Made by a program: the position numbers and the translations under genes. Below are positions 46,666-55,585 of a stretch of 64,000 nt of DNA, piece by piece (within the stretch, counting starts at the first letter, position 1; each line of letters starts with the position of its first letter). Under the pieces are notes generated by a model. It was not told the DNA's origin. It made no database searches and worked only from the letters and a program-made list of their open reading frames with translations. Source of the DNA: Paenibacillus sp. MMS20-IR301 (GTDB lineage Bacteria; Bacillota; Bacilli; Paenibacillales; Paenibacillaceae); contig NZ_CP135275.1 in assembly GCF_032302195.1 (NCBI RefSeq), positions 5,524,001 through 5,588,000 of the forward strand, read 5' to 3'.

Positions 46666-47091
46666 CTACTGCAGCTGCGCTTTAATCTTCCCAATCAGCT
46701 CCTGATATTCGCCGTCCGTCAAATAAGTCTGGCCCGGGTTCATCTGGAAGGTGGAGCCAAAGTCCGCCTGCCCGTCATACTTCGGAACAATATGCATATG
46801 CAGATGATGCAGCTTGTCTCCGTAAGCCCCGTAGTTCAGCTTGTCAGGACCGAACACGGTATTCATCGCTGCCGCTACTTGCGCAACATCCTTCATGAAT
46901 GCGGATAAATCGTCCGCACTAAGCTCGAACAATTCTTTTACGTGACCGCGGTAGACCACATTGCATCTTCCTTTATACGTCTGCTCTTTAAACAGAAAGA
47001 CCGTCGAAACCCCCAATTCGCATATTTCCAGCATCAGGTTGTCCCGCCGCTCGTCCTCCATACAATACATGCACTCCTGATTCTTCTCCAT
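46666..47091 (-). CDS. HIT-family hydrolase
   Basis: The histidine triad is HLHMHIVPKY, with the His nucleophile in the middle. HIT proteins hydrolyse nucleotide phosphoramidates or dinucleoside polyphosphates. The ATG at 47091 gives 141 residues and starts just before a Cys pair (CMYC), which may bind zinc as in other HIT proteins; the frame is open upstream. AAAGGA is about 10 nt before the ATG. Single gene, cytosolic. Confidence 0.9.
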   Translation of the reverse strand: MEKNQECMYCMEDERRDNLMLEICELGVSTVFLFKEQTYKGRCNVVYRGHVKELFELSADDLSAFMKDVAQVAAAMNTVFGPDKLNYGAYGDKLHHLHMHIVPKYDGQADFGSTFQMNPGQTYLTDGEYQELIGKIKAQLQ

Positions 47092-47245
47092 ACCAACACA
47101 ATCCTTTCCTCTGTGGTTTACAGCACATTCGCTTGATACAAGCTTTATACTGCTCCATAAATCCGCCGCCAACTATTAAAACGGTTACACCCGGCCTGAT
47201 AAAAAAATTTAGCACGCGCTGCTCACATCCTTACACGCGCCCCGC

Positions 47246-48067
47246 TCATTCCTGGTGCTGCTTGCGGTACTGCAGCGGGGCGCGGCCCGTAATTCCTTTG
47301 AACACCCTCCCGAAGTGCGCAATGCTGTCAAAGCCCGTCTGCGCCGCAATCCGGGTCATCGGCCAGTCTGTTTCCTGCAGCAGCACCTTAGTCTCCCGGA
47401 CACGGACGTAATTCAGATACTCAATAATCGTAAAGCCCGTCGTTTGCTTAAATATCCGGCACAGATAAGTGGAACTAATGAAGAAATGCTCCGCGATCCC
47501 GCTGAGGCTCAGCTTCTCCCCGTAATGCATATCCAGATATTCAATAATTCCGTACACCCGGCGCTGCCCCTCGCTCTGCTCGGGAGCCAGGGCCGCAGGC
47601 TTCGCCTTACGCATCCGCTCCAACCGGATGAGCAGCTGCGTGAGCAGTGTCTGCAAATACGGCTTGCTCCACAGCCCCTCCTCCCGCTGCTCACGCAGCA
47701 TCGCCTGGAGCAGGTCGGCAATCTCACCCTGCTCGTGAGCGGTGGGGCGGAGCAGGAAGCTCTCGCCCTGAAACAGATCAGCCCAGCCCAGTGCCAGCCC
47801 ATCCGCCGCAGGCTTCAGAAAGAGATCATCGAAGCTCACGAGAATCCGCTCATGGCGCGAACGGTTTCGGCTGGAGGTGCGGTGCAGCTGATTTTTGTTA
47901 ATGAAGACCAGATCCCCCGCCTGCAGCGCATAGATCCGGTTGCGGATATAATAGTGCCGCTCTCCCGAAAGCAAATAATAGATTTCATAGAAATCATGGA
48001 AATGGTCTGTATCCATATTGAAATTGCCGCTCCGCCGGAGCTGCTCGATCTGAAAGAATGGTTCCAT
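47246..48067 (-). CDS. AraC-family regulator with cupin sensor domain
   Basis: Residues 1-130 form a cupin-like domain (HDFYEIYYLLSGERHYYIRN, ALQAGDLVFINKNQLH). The AraC HTH is at about 170-270 (LSLSGIAEHFFISSTYLCRIF, then IAAQTGFDSIAHFGRVF). ATG 48067 has GGAGG at 8 nt. It is divergent from a Gfo/Idh/MocA oxidoreductase gene and probably activates it in response to a sugar. This pairing is common in Paenibacillus carbohydrate regulation. Confidence 0.92.
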   Translation of the reverse strand: MEPFFQIEQLRRSGNFNMDTDHFHDFYEIYYLLSGERHYYIRNRIYALQAGDLVFINKNQLHRTSSRNRSRHERILVSFDDLFLKPAADGLALGWADLFQGESFLLRPTAHEQGEIADLLQAMLREQREEGLWSKPYLQTLLTQLLIRLERMRKAKPAALAPEQSEGQRRVYGIIEYLDMHYGEKLSLSGIAEHFFISSTYLCRIFKQTTGFTIIEYLNYVRVRETKVLLQETDWPMTRIAAQTGFDSIAHFGRVFKGITGRAPLQYRKQHQE

Positions 48068-48125
48068 CCTGCACGCCTCCAAGGATAAGATATGCATAGT
48101 TTTCTGCTCATTGGACTAAATTTCG

Positions 48126-48154
48126 TTCACTTCCTGCATTTCCTATACTATAAA
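48126..48154 (+). promoter_or_regulatory. Promoter of the oxidoreductase gene
   Basis: TTCACT, 17 nt, TATAAA in the intergenic region between the divergent AraC and oxidoreductase genes. Confidence 0.45.
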
Positions 48155-48188
48155 ATAGAATCAAATCCAAGTAAATGGAGTGATCCTC

Positions 48189-49475
48189 TTGTCCAAAAAG
48201 AAATACGCCCTCATCGGCACCGGCGGCCGGGCTGAATTTTTCTACGGCGCACTTGTTACCGATTACAACGAAACCTCCGAGCTGGTGGCCTTCTGCGACG
48301 TCAATCAGACACGGATGAATTTCGCCAATCATATGCTGGTCGAGAAATTCGGCTATCACGAGATTCCTACCTACAAAGCAGAAGAGTTCGACCGGATGAT
48401 CACCGAAACGAAGCCTGACTTTGTACTCGTGACCACCATCGACCGCACCCACCACAAGTACATTATCCGTGCGATGGAGCTGGGCTGTGATGTCATTTCC
48501 GAGAAGCCGATGACGATCGACGAAGAGAAATGCCGGGAGATCTTCGATGCCATTGAACGTACCGGCAAAAACCTGCGTGTCACCTTCAATTACCGCTATG
48601 CCCCGCACAACACGAAGATCCGTGAAGTGATCATGGACGGCGTGCTCGGCGAGATCATCTCCGTTAATTTCGAATGGCTGCTGAACACCCAGCACGGGGC
48701 GGATTACTTCCGCAGATGGCACCGCGACAAGCGCAACAGCGGCGGTCTGCTGGTGCACAAGTCGACGCATCACTTCGACCTGATGAACTTCTGGCTCGCT
48801 TCCCAGCCGGATACCGTATTCGCGATGGGCGACCTGCGCTTCTACGGCAAGGAGAATGCCGAGAAACGCGGCATCACCGAATTCTACCAGCGTGCTTACG
48901 GCAGCAAGGCTGCCGAGAACGATCCCTTCGCGCTGCATCTCGACCGCAATGAGCATCTGAAGAGCATGTATCTGGATGCAGAGCATGAAGACGGCTACCA
49001 GCGTGACCAGAGTGTGTTCGGCGACAATATCAGCATCGAGGATACGATGAATGTAATGGTCAAATATAAGAATAAGGCCGTGATGAACTACTCCCTGAAC
49101 GCTTATATGCCGTGGGAAGGCTTCATTATTGTCTTCAACGGTACCGAGGGCCGGATGGAGGTGCGTATTACAGAGCAGTCTTACGTCAATTCCGGCGGCA
49201 AAAAAGAGAACGAAGGCGCGCTGGAAGGCGTCAGCATTATGATCTATCCGCACTTTAAGGAGCCTTACCGCGTAGAGTTCGAGAGCGGCACCGGCGGCCA
49301 CGGCGGCGGCGATCCGGTACTGCTCAGCGATATTTTCGATAAAAAGCAGGAGGACCGCTTCAACCGTGCCGCCTCACACAAGGATGGCGCCATGTCCATT
49401 ATGACCGGCATCGCGGCCAACCGTTCCATCCGCACCGGCCTGCCGGTGAAGGTCGACGATATCTGGCAGGGCTAA
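48189..49475 (+). CDS. Gfo/Idh/MocA-family oxidoreductase
   Basis: An NAD(P)-dependent sugar or inositol oxidoreductase-like protein. Rossmann start KKYALIGTGGRAEFFYGAL, then DVISEKPMTIDEEKCREI with the conserved Lys-Pro, and the later LLVHKSTHHFDLMNFWL carrying the catalytic HH-type motif. TTG 48189 follows GGAG at 8 nt; GTG 48180 overlaps that site. At 429 residues it is longer than typical family members (about 340), with extra sequence near residues 215-260. The substrate is unknown. Confidence 0.9.
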   Translation: MSKKKYALIGTGGRAEFFYGALVTDYNETSELVAFCDVNQTRMNFANHMLVEKFGYHEIPTYKAEEFDRMITETKPDFVLVTTIDRTHHKYIIRAMELGCDVISEKPMTIDEEKCREIFDAIERTGKNLRVTFNYRYAPHNTKIREVIMDGVLGEIISVNFEWLLNTQHGADYFRRWHRDKRNSGGLLVHKSTHHFDLMNFWLASQPDTVFAMGDLRFYGKENAEKRGITEFYQRAYGSKAAENDPFALHLDRNEHLKSMYLDAEHEDGYQRDQSVFGDNISIEDTMNVMVKYKNKAVMNYSLNAYMPWEGFIIVFNGTEGRMEVRITEQSYVNSGGKKENEGALEGVSIMIYPHFKEPYRVEFESGTGGHGGGDPVLLSDIFDKKQEDRFNRAASHKDGAMSIMTGIAANRSIRTGLPVKVDDIWQG

Positions 49476-49503
49476 CCAGCCCCTGCAGTCCATACAGCAT
49501 ATT

Positions 49504-49550
49504 AAAGAACCCGCCTTCCGCATAAACGCCGGATGACGGGTTCTTTATTT
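49504..49550. terminator. Bidirectional terminator
   Basis: AAAGAACCCG (49504-49513) and CGGGTTCTTT (49537-49546), between convergent genes. Confidence 0.85.
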
Positions 49551-49581
49551 ATTTTAGATAGATAATTCTATTATAATTCCG

Positions 49582-50970
49582 TTATATTACCTTATGCTGC
49601 ACCCATTTGTCCCCGAGGAACCGCCGGAAGAAGATAAATCCGCGCACACCCCATTCACAGTTCATTGCCAGCCATACCCCGATGATGCCCATATGCAGTA
49701 CAATACCGAGGACATATCCGAGCACCACACGGAACAGCCACATCGACAGCATCGATACCATGGAGGTGTATTTGGAATCACCCGCCGCTCTAAGCGCCGA
49801 AGGGGTAATAAAGCTGATTGACCATAACGGGATCTGTGCCAGCGAGTTAATCAGAAAGACAATGAAGATATCCCGGAGAATCTCCTGCGGCGGATGGAAC
49901 AGGGCAACCAAGGGATTATATATCGGGAAAATAAGCAGCGCCATCAGCACAAAGGAAGCCGAGGACAGCCACAGGAATGATTTGACGAATTTACGCGCAT
50001 CTTTAATATTCCGGCTGCCCATGCATTGTCCGACTACCGTAATCAGGGTCAGAGACAGCGCATTCGCAGGAATCTGCATCACACCGGCCAGTGAGGAGGT
50101 GATCGCGTTGGTGGCAATAGCATAAGTCCCCAGGCTGACGATGAAGATTTGGGTCAGGATTTTCCCGCCGTTGAAAAACATCTGCTCCGCTGCAAATGGC
50201 AGGCCGATAGACATAATCCGCTTCAGCATCGTCCAGTTCAGCACCAGCAAATCACGCAATTTCACATGCAGGCTGCTGTCCATCCGGAACAGATATACCA
50301 GGGAACAGGCTGCTGCAAGATATCTGGATATATTAATTGCTATTGTCATGCCGAAGACACCCATGTGCAACCCGTTAATGAAGAGGAAATTCAGCAGCAC
50401 ATAAGAGAAATTCATAATCAATGACAGCATCAGCGATACCCTCGTCCGGCCGATCCCGCGCAGCGCACCACATACCGCCTCCATCACAGCAATCCCGAGA
50501 TACGATAAGCTGCTGCCGATCAGATACGTCCGTGCATACCCCATAACCTCCGGTGAAGCCGCACCGAACAGCAGATGCAGCAGCGGACCATGAAACACGA
50601 TTCCGAACAGCCCGATTACAAAGGCCATCAAGGAAACAGAGGACACTGCTCCCGCAGTCGCCTTGGACACCATAAGCTCATTGCCGCTGCCCTTATACTG
50701 GGCGACGACAACCGTTCCTCCTGTAGACACCGCGATGAACACACTGATCAGAAAGATATTCAGCGAATCTATCATATTCACCGCACTGATGGCGGCTACC
50801 CCGGAGGAGCTGATCATCGCGGTATTGACGAGATTCAGCCCGACCACAAAGGCCTGATCCACTAGCAGCGGGAGGAATAATGCTATCATCTGACGATAAT
50901 CAATCGACTCTCCGGAAAAATGCTTTGCGAGAAAGCGCTGGCCGGGTTTCATAGTACTGCTGGGCTCCAT
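49582..50970 (-). CDS. MATE-family efflux transporter
   Basis: A 462-residue, 12-helix membrane protein of the multidrug/toxin extrusion family. Typical segments are MIALFLPLLVDQAFVVGLNL at the start and GGTVVVAQYKG in helix 2. It uses a Na+ or H+ gradient for export. ATG 50970 is chosen because the earlier GTG at 51009 would add a charged, non-membrane leader; AGAGAAG lies upstream. Substrate not predictable. Confidence 0.9.
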   Translation of the reverse strand: MEPSSTMKPGQRFLAKHFSGESIDYRQMIALFLPLLVDQAFVVGLNLVNTAMISSSGVAAISAVNMIDSLNIFLISVFIAVSTGGTVVVAQYKGSGNELMVSKATAGAVSSVSLMAFVIGLFGIVFHGPLLHLLFGAASPEVMGYARTYLIGSSLSYLGIAVMEAVCGALRGIGRTRVSLMLSLIMNFSYVLLNFLFINGLHMGVFGMTIAINISRYLAAACSLVYLFRMDSSLHVKLRDLLVLNWTMLKRIMSIGLPFAAEQMFFNGGKILTQIFIVSLGTYAIATNAITSSLAGVMQIPANALSLTLITVVGQCMGSRNIKDARKFVKSFLWLSSASFVLMALLIFPIYNPLVALFHPPQEILRDIFIVFLINSLAQIPLWSISFITPSALRAAGDSKYTSMVSMLSMWLFRVVLGYVLGIVLHMGIIGVWLAMNCEWGVRGFIFFRRFLGDKWVQHKVI

Positions 50971-51071
50971 TACAAATTCACTTCTCTTATGTTTGACTTT
51001 TAAGTTCACAAAACAAAAAAGGCTCTTCAGGGAGAAGAGCTTTCGCTGTGCACTGCATATAAAGATAAGTA

Positions 51072-51155
51072 TGCGGTCGAGAGGACTCGAACCTCCACGG
51101 TATTGCTACCACACGGACCTGAACCGTGCGCGTCTGCCAATTCCGCCACGACCGC
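51072..51155 (-). tRNA. tRNA-Leu (CAG anticodon)
   Basis: The minus strand gives a class II tRNA: acceptor GCGGTCG/CGACCGC with discriminator A, D-arm with GGCAGACGC, anticodon stem CACGG/CCGTG around loop TTCAGGT, a variable arm, and GGTTCGAGTCC in the T-arm. CCA is not encoded. Confidence 0.96.
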
Positions 51156-51327
51156 AAGATGATTCATTGCAACGCAAGAATTAATATATCATGATTTCAC
51201 GCGAAGGGCAATAGTTTTTTTATTTTTTCTTGGGCAAGATATTTATCATAGGAAGATCGTATATACAGCTTTATATTGATGAAGTAACCTTATCATTTCC
51301 ATCAAGAAGGGCGGACTGCCGTTTCGG

Positions 51328-51526
51328 TTAGATGGATACCCGGTCATTCAAGGGGTCATCTAACGCGGAGAGTTAGAATAAAATCATTAGTTTGTGCAAG
51401 CTGGCAAACCTGTCATAACGGCAGGTGATTTTGCGTTGCCGCTTTGCAGAAATGTGATTTTATTGTACTCTTCCGGCTGTCTTCTCTATCTTCCTACGGG
51501 GCCGCAGAGTATATCTGCGGTTTTTT
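51328..51526 (+). promoter_or_regulatory. Structured leader RNA before the nucleotidyltransferase-fold gene
   Basis: Three elements follow in order. Hairpin A, TTAGATG (51328-51334) with CATCTAA (51357-51363), has an inner ACCC/GGGT. Domain B is closed by a perfect 10-bp helix, AATAAAATCA (51377-51386) with TGATTTTATT (51455-51464), and contains GTTTG/CAAAC and CCTGTC/GGCAGG stems. Element C is an intrinsic terminator. CTAAC/GTTAG (from 51360) competes with hairpin A. This is the build of a riboswitch or attenuator. GGCAAACC and the following hairpin recall the c-di-GMP-I motif, but the GACGCAAAGC core is absent. No upstream ORF with a ribosome site was found. The 51156-51327 part shows no gene. 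Confidence 0.5.
51502..51526 (+). terminator. Intrinsic terminator in the leader
   Basis: CCGCAGA-gtata-TCTGCGG followed by TTTTTT, 57 bp before the start codon of the next gene. Confidence 0.88.
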
Positions 51527-51583
51527 GTGTTGCTCCGCTGCGGAAACGACAGGGTTACACATTCTATTAATGAGGTGATTCGA

Positions 51584-52615
51584 ATGGCAAGACCCTATGT
51601 TAACCTGACAAGCAGGAACCGGATTGACGCGTTTCAGCATGAAATCAGCAGCAGGCTGGACAGCTTCGCGGCACTGGAAGGCGTCTGCGGCATTACGCTG
51701 AACGGCGGATTATCCCGGGGCTACGGGGATGATCTGTCCGAGATTGATCTTGTATTCTACCTGAATCCCTCCAGCTATCTGCTGTGGTCGGGCGGGCAAT
51801 CCTCCCTCCCCCTCGGCATTACAAGGATTGGCGATTATCTGTATGACATCAAGGCAGTAAGTCTGGACGAGGAGGAGCAGAAGCACTGGGAAGGCGTGGC
51901 GCTCTGGGATTTATCTTATGCCGCAATTCTGCATGACCCGAGCGGAAGAATTGCCGCGCTGATTGATGCAAAGCTAGCCGCCCCGCCCCGGCGGCTTCAG
52001 GCTGAAGGGCCTTTATTCCAGTGCTGGTGGCATTTCCGGCTTGCCGGTGATATCTGGATTCACAGGGGGGATTACGTGCAGGGCCATGCCATGCTGAATC
52101 TGGCCGCAGCCCGGTTAATCGAAGCTCTATTCCTCGCTAACCGTGAGTATGTCCCGCATGAGAAATGGCTTATTCATCTCAGCAGAACCCTGGCCTGGAC
52201 TCCGCCGGACTGGGAGGCCTGTCTTCTTGGGATCATGGATACAGGTGACTTCTCCCGGCAGAGCCTGATTACAAGACAAGCTGCTATTGAACGTATCTGG
52301 GAGGAGGTAGACGCCTACATCATCAGCATGGAACGCCCGGAGTATAACCTGAACGTGATGCATGTAACCTTCTATGATCTGCTGAAGCTGCTGGTGGAAG
52401 AAGAGAGGCCGCTCCCTGTCCATGAATGGACGAAGCGCATGAGCCTCTCCGTTCTGTCGGGTGAACCGTTCATCCGCTTCACTTCCGTACAGCAGGATTA
52501 CATCATAACAGATAAAGAAAAGCTGCTTGGTCTTAATCCGGAGGATCTGTATTCCTGGCACGCGGCTATCGTGAAGCAGCTTTCAATTGAGATCAGGCAG
52601 CATAGAGCACTTTAA
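51584..52615 (+). CDS. Nucleotidyltransferase-fold protein (DUF4037-like)
   Basis: The opening GITLNGGLSRGYGDDLSEID is close to the Pol-beta-type nucleotidyltransferase pattern G-G/S followed by D-x-D/E, with the DLVFYL strand behind it. Such proteins include aminoglycoside adenylyltransferases and uncharacterised DUF4037 enzymes. The remaining 250 residues are helical (HFRLAGDIWIHRGDYVQGHA), resembling the C-terminal domains of those families. ATG 51584 has GAGGTG at 6 nt; the open frame extends 19 codons upstream without a ribosome site. A terminator lies just ahead, so expression is probably conditional. Substrate and any resistance role are unknown. Confidence 0.75.
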   Translation: MARPYVNLTSRNRIDAFQHEISSRLDSFAALEGVCGITLNGGLSRGYGDDLSEIDLVFYLNPSSYLLWSGGQSSLPLGITRIGDYLYDIKAVSLDEEEQKHWEGVALWDLSYAAILHDPSGRIAALIDAKLAAPPRRLQAEGPLFQCWWHFRLAGDIWIHRGDYVQGHAMLNLAAARLIEALFLANREYVPHEKWLIHLSRTLAWTPPDWEACLLGIMDTGDFSRQSLITRQAAIERIWEEVDAYIISMERPEYNLNVMHVTFYDLLKLLVEEERPLPVHEWTKRMSLSVLSGEPFIRFTSVQQDYIITDKEKLLGLNPEDLYSWHAAIVKQLSIEIRQHRAL

Positions 52616-52764
52616 CCGCTTCCGCTTCCGGCCTACGGAACAAAGCGCTCAACCTCCGGTTGATTTTTATTCTCCCGATTCATACTCCAGTAAATGGTTA
52701 TTCACGGCATACGGATTATAATAGACTTACGACGTCGAAATCCATTATAGGAGTTGTACTTTAT

Positions 52765-54546
52765 ATGGTCAGTAGCGAAACAACCGGCAAACGGATCGCC
52801 ACCCTCCGCAAAGCGAAAGGCTTGTCACAGGAGCAGTTAGCAGAAAAGCTTGAGGTCAGCGCCCAGGCGGTCTCCAAATGGGAGAACGGCAAATCGCTGC
52901 CGGAGACCGCCACACTTCCCCGGCTCTCCGCTGCCCTGGGCCACTCGATCGACAGCATTCTGCTGCCGCAGGAGCTTGTGGTACTGTCCGCAGTGTATAC
53001 AGACGGCCAGTCAGAGCTGGATGTTACCCAATTCGTGAATCAGTTTGTTACAGGCAACCGGCTGAGCTTAAGCGTCGGAGATCAGACCTTCCCTCAACCT
53101 TTGACCAGCGACCGCATGAAGCTGCTGCTGGTCACCTATGAGACGCCTTCCGGGGTCTATTCGGCTTACGTGGAGAAGGATCAGCAGCTTACGCTGGATA
53201 TTCATTCAGCCGGGTATACCGCAGAAGACAAGGCGCTGCGCATTCTCTATGCAACGTACGGCAATGAACGGGCGGGCCGCAGCGTTCTGAACAAGCTGAA
53301 GCATTATGAGCATTTTCAGTGGAAGTTTCTAACCGCCAGCCACGAGCTGTTCCCCAGCCTGATCGGCAATGACGGCAACGATTACCTGCTGCTCGTCTAT
53401 CTGAATGCCGAAGGCATCCATGCGGTCAGCTGTGCAGAAGGGGAGCGGCTCCACTACAGCCCGGACCGCAGCCGATTGTACCAGCGTAATGCCGCCGACC
53501 AGCAGCACATCATAGAGGGGATCAGCCGTCTGGGGTTTGGCCGGGGCATGGACTGCTCCTGGGCAGGCGCTATGATGCTGGCACTCACGGCCAGCGGTAT
53601 AGACACTACCTACAACAGGGTTATGGGGAATTCAGGCGCATGCTGGAGAGTAGCTTTCGAACCGGTGTGGGATTACAGCTCGGCTGATGCCCTGGTTGCC
53701 TATGACTACTCCGTACCGGCCTGCAGGGCTTACGGAATACACGCCAGCCGGGCGGAGCGGCTGGAACCGCAGCAGCGGGCAGCGGAGAAGCTGGAGATTC
53801 TGGAGGACCTCCGCGCAGGCAGGCTGCCTGTAGCCATTAATCTCAGGGTTGCTCCTGAATGGGGAGTAATCACAGGCTACCTGGAAGATGGCCGGACGCT
53901 GCTCTGCCGGAGCTATTTTGACGATGAGACCTTCAAGGAGCTTAAGGATGACCCGGAATTTCAAGCAGATATGGCAGTCTCCATGGGGTATCTGTTTGTA
54001 GACCATTGGCCTTATAAGCTCATCCGGCTTGGCGAACTGGCAGAAGCTCCGTCTGCGCTGGATAATCTCTACGCCTCCCTCCGGCTCAAGCTGGATTCGA
54101 TGCGGACGGCAGACAGCGGCTCTTACAAGGTCGGCTACAGCGCCCTCGAGTCCTGGAGGGAAGGACTGCTCGATCACAAATGGTATGCAGCAGCAGACGA
54201 TGCGGCCTATAGCCGCAGGCTTGAGGTCAACCGCTTTTGCATGATGGCGCTGGCGGATGCCCGGCGGTCTGCGGCTGCCTACCTGACAGAGTCCCTGCCC
54301 CTGCTGCAGGCTTCCCCCGGAGCAGGCGCTATAGCGGAGATGGCTGGGCTGTACGGGAAGATGGCTGCACTGCTGGAAGAGTTCTACGCTGGCTTGGCCA
54401 TTGACGCAAGCGGTTCACCAAGGCAGAGCTGGACAGCCGCACACCGTGAGAAACAGGCGGAGCTGCTGACGCTGGTGGCCTCGCTGGAGGAATTGGGTGA
54501 TACCCTGGCCCGGTCCGTGCTAGACTTGGGGCCCGGGCAGAATTGA
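52765..54546 (+). CDS. XRE regulator fused to a papain/C39-like domain
   Basis: Residues 5-62 are an XRE helix-turn-helix (IATLRKAKGLSQEQLAEKLE, then VSAQAVSKWENGKSLPE). The following 190 residues form a beta-rich region without a recognised family. Residues about 250-440 resemble BtrH/C39-like cysteine-peptidase or acyltransferase folds: GMDCSWAGAMMLALTASGID with a possible Cys, NSGACWRVAF, then PEWGVITGYLEDGRTLLC, the strand pattern of the second half of such folds. The C-terminal 130 residues are helical. The ATG follows TAGGAG. It is separated from the nucleotidyltransferase gene by 150 bp. Enzymatic activity is a guess. Confidence 0.72.
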   Translation: MVSSETTGKRIATLRKAKGLSQEQLAEKLEVSAQAVSKWENGKSLPETATLPRLSAALGHSIDSILLPQELVVLSAVYTDGQSELDVTQFVNQFVTGNRLSLSVGDQTFPQPLTSDRMKLLLVTYETPSGVYSAYVEKDQQLTLDIHSAGYTAEDKALRILYATYGNERAGRSVLNKLKHYEHFQWKFLTASHELFPSLIGNDGNDYLLLVYLNAEGIHAVSCAEGERLHYSPDRSRLYQRNAADQQHIIEGISRLGFGRGMDCSWAGAMMLALTASGIDTTYNRVMGNSGACWRVAFEPVWDYSSADALVAYDYSVPACRAYGIHASRAERLEPQQRAAEKLEILEDLRAGRLPVAINLRVAPEWGVITGYLEDGRTLLCRSYFDDETFKELKDDPEFQADMAVSMGYLFVDHWPYKLIRLGELAEAPSALDNLYASLRLKLDSMRTADSGSYKVGYSALESWREGLLDHKWYAAADDAAYSRRLEVNRFCMMALADARRSAAAYLTESLPLLQASPGAGAIAEMAGLYGKMAALLEEFYAGLAIDASGSPRQSWTAAHREKQAELLTLVASLEELGDTLARSVLDLGPGQN

Positions 54547-54559
54547 ACTGAAACGATCC

Positions 54560-54590
54560 AAGGAGAAGCGCCCCGCGCTTCTCCTTGTTT
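54560..54590. terminator. Bidirectional terminator
   Basis: AAGGAGAAGCG and CGCTTCTCCTT, between convergent genes. Confidence 0.85.
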
Positions 54591-54605
54591 AGGCTCAAGC
54601 CTGAA

Positions 54606-55511
54606 CTAATCTATTTTGCGTACTGGCCGCAGGACGGCATACCCGTAACCCTCGGGGAAGTGGCGCTGGTAATCCTGTTTCACTTCTTCATCCCAGGCAT
54701 ATCCCATAGCGGCCGGATCAAAGCTCCAGGCTACCTGCTCCACGGTGCTCATCACCTGCCCGTTGTCCTGCAAGTAGTTAAATGGCGGATGAAAAAAGAC
54801 CAGGTACTCCGACTCCGGCACATCGCGGCATTCCATCCCTTCCGGAACCGATCCTTCATAATCTGCCGCAACAGGGATGCCGTACAGATAACCCTTGCGC
54901 CCATCCTGATAGAACCAGCCTGCCGTCTGACCCAGCTGTCCGGGAAGGGTATGGTGCGACATACTCTCCAGCGTTCCGGAGACTTCGTCACAGTCATGCC
55001 CGTTCTCCCAGAACTGGCCGTAGTTATCCGAATTAATGTCCCGGATGCCGATAAATTTATGCGCCGGTATATACTCCAGCTTGATCTCCGCTTCCTGCAA
55101 ATGCACCTGTCTCATTGTATCCCGCTCCCTGATCAGATAGTGATAAGGAGAGAACACTTCAGCACGAATGGCCAGCGGAATGGGCCTGGGTGCTTTGCGG
55201 TAGGCATGCGGAGTCAGCTTGAAGGCTCTGTGAAAAGCCCGCGAGAACGCCTCCTGCGAGGAGAAGCCGTACTTCACGGCTATATCCAGAATCCGTGTAT
55301 CGGTGTCCCTGAGCTCCAGAGCCGCCCGCCCGATTCTGCGCTGGCAGGTATAATCACGCAGCGTCATCCCGGTCAAAGCATGAAACTGCCTGGTGCAGTA
55401 ATACGGCGAGTAGCCAAGCTGCTCCGACATCTTCAGCAGCGTAGGTGACGCCCCGGGATCAGCTTCAATCCAGTCAATCATAAGCTGAACCATCTCGTTC
55501 CATTCGTACAT
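54606..55511 (-). CDS. AraC-family regulator with GyrI-like domain
   Basis: ATG 55511 has AAGGAGG upstream. AraC HTH at about 10-105 (LLKMSEQLGYSPYYCTRQFH, IAVKYGFSSQEAFSRAFH). GyrI-like domain at 120-300 (IPAHKFIGIRDI, YLVFFHPPFNY, HFPEGYGYAVLRPV). It is the third AraC/GyrI protein in this window and is similar in size to the one at 9340. Target genes unknown. Confidence 0.9.
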   Translation of the reverse strand: MYEWNEMVQLMIDWIEADPGASPTLLKMSEQLGYSPYYCTRQFHALTGMTLRDYTCQRRIGRAALELRDTDTRILDIAVKYGFSSQEAFSRAFHRAFKLTPHAYRKAPRPIPLAIRAEVFSPYHYLIRERDTMRQVHLQEAEIKLEYIPAHKFIGIRDINSDNYGQFWENGHDCDEVSGTLESMSHHTLPGQLGQTAGWFYQDGRKGYLYGIPVAADYEGSVPEGMECRDVPESEYLVFFHPPFNYLQDNGQVMSTVEQVAWSFDPAAMGYAWDEEVKQDYQRHFPEGYGYAVLRPVRKID

Positions 55512-55585
55512 TGAAGTTTGCCCTCCTTTCAATAAGAATCATAGCAAAGAGCATTGCGGCATATTTGATCCGGCTTGCACTGACG

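Noticed and set aside
47255..48088. A 277-codon plus-strand frame
   Set aside because: Complementary-strand shadow of the cupin-AraC gene, which has clear domains.
48108..49301. A 397-codon minus-strand frame
   Set aside because: Shadow of the Gfo/Idh/MocA oxidoreductase gene; no domain and no ribosome site.
51377..51464. c-di-GMP-I (GEMM) riboswitch
   Set aside because: Only the GGCAAACC-hairpin start matches; the GACGCAAAGC core and the second receptor stem are missing.
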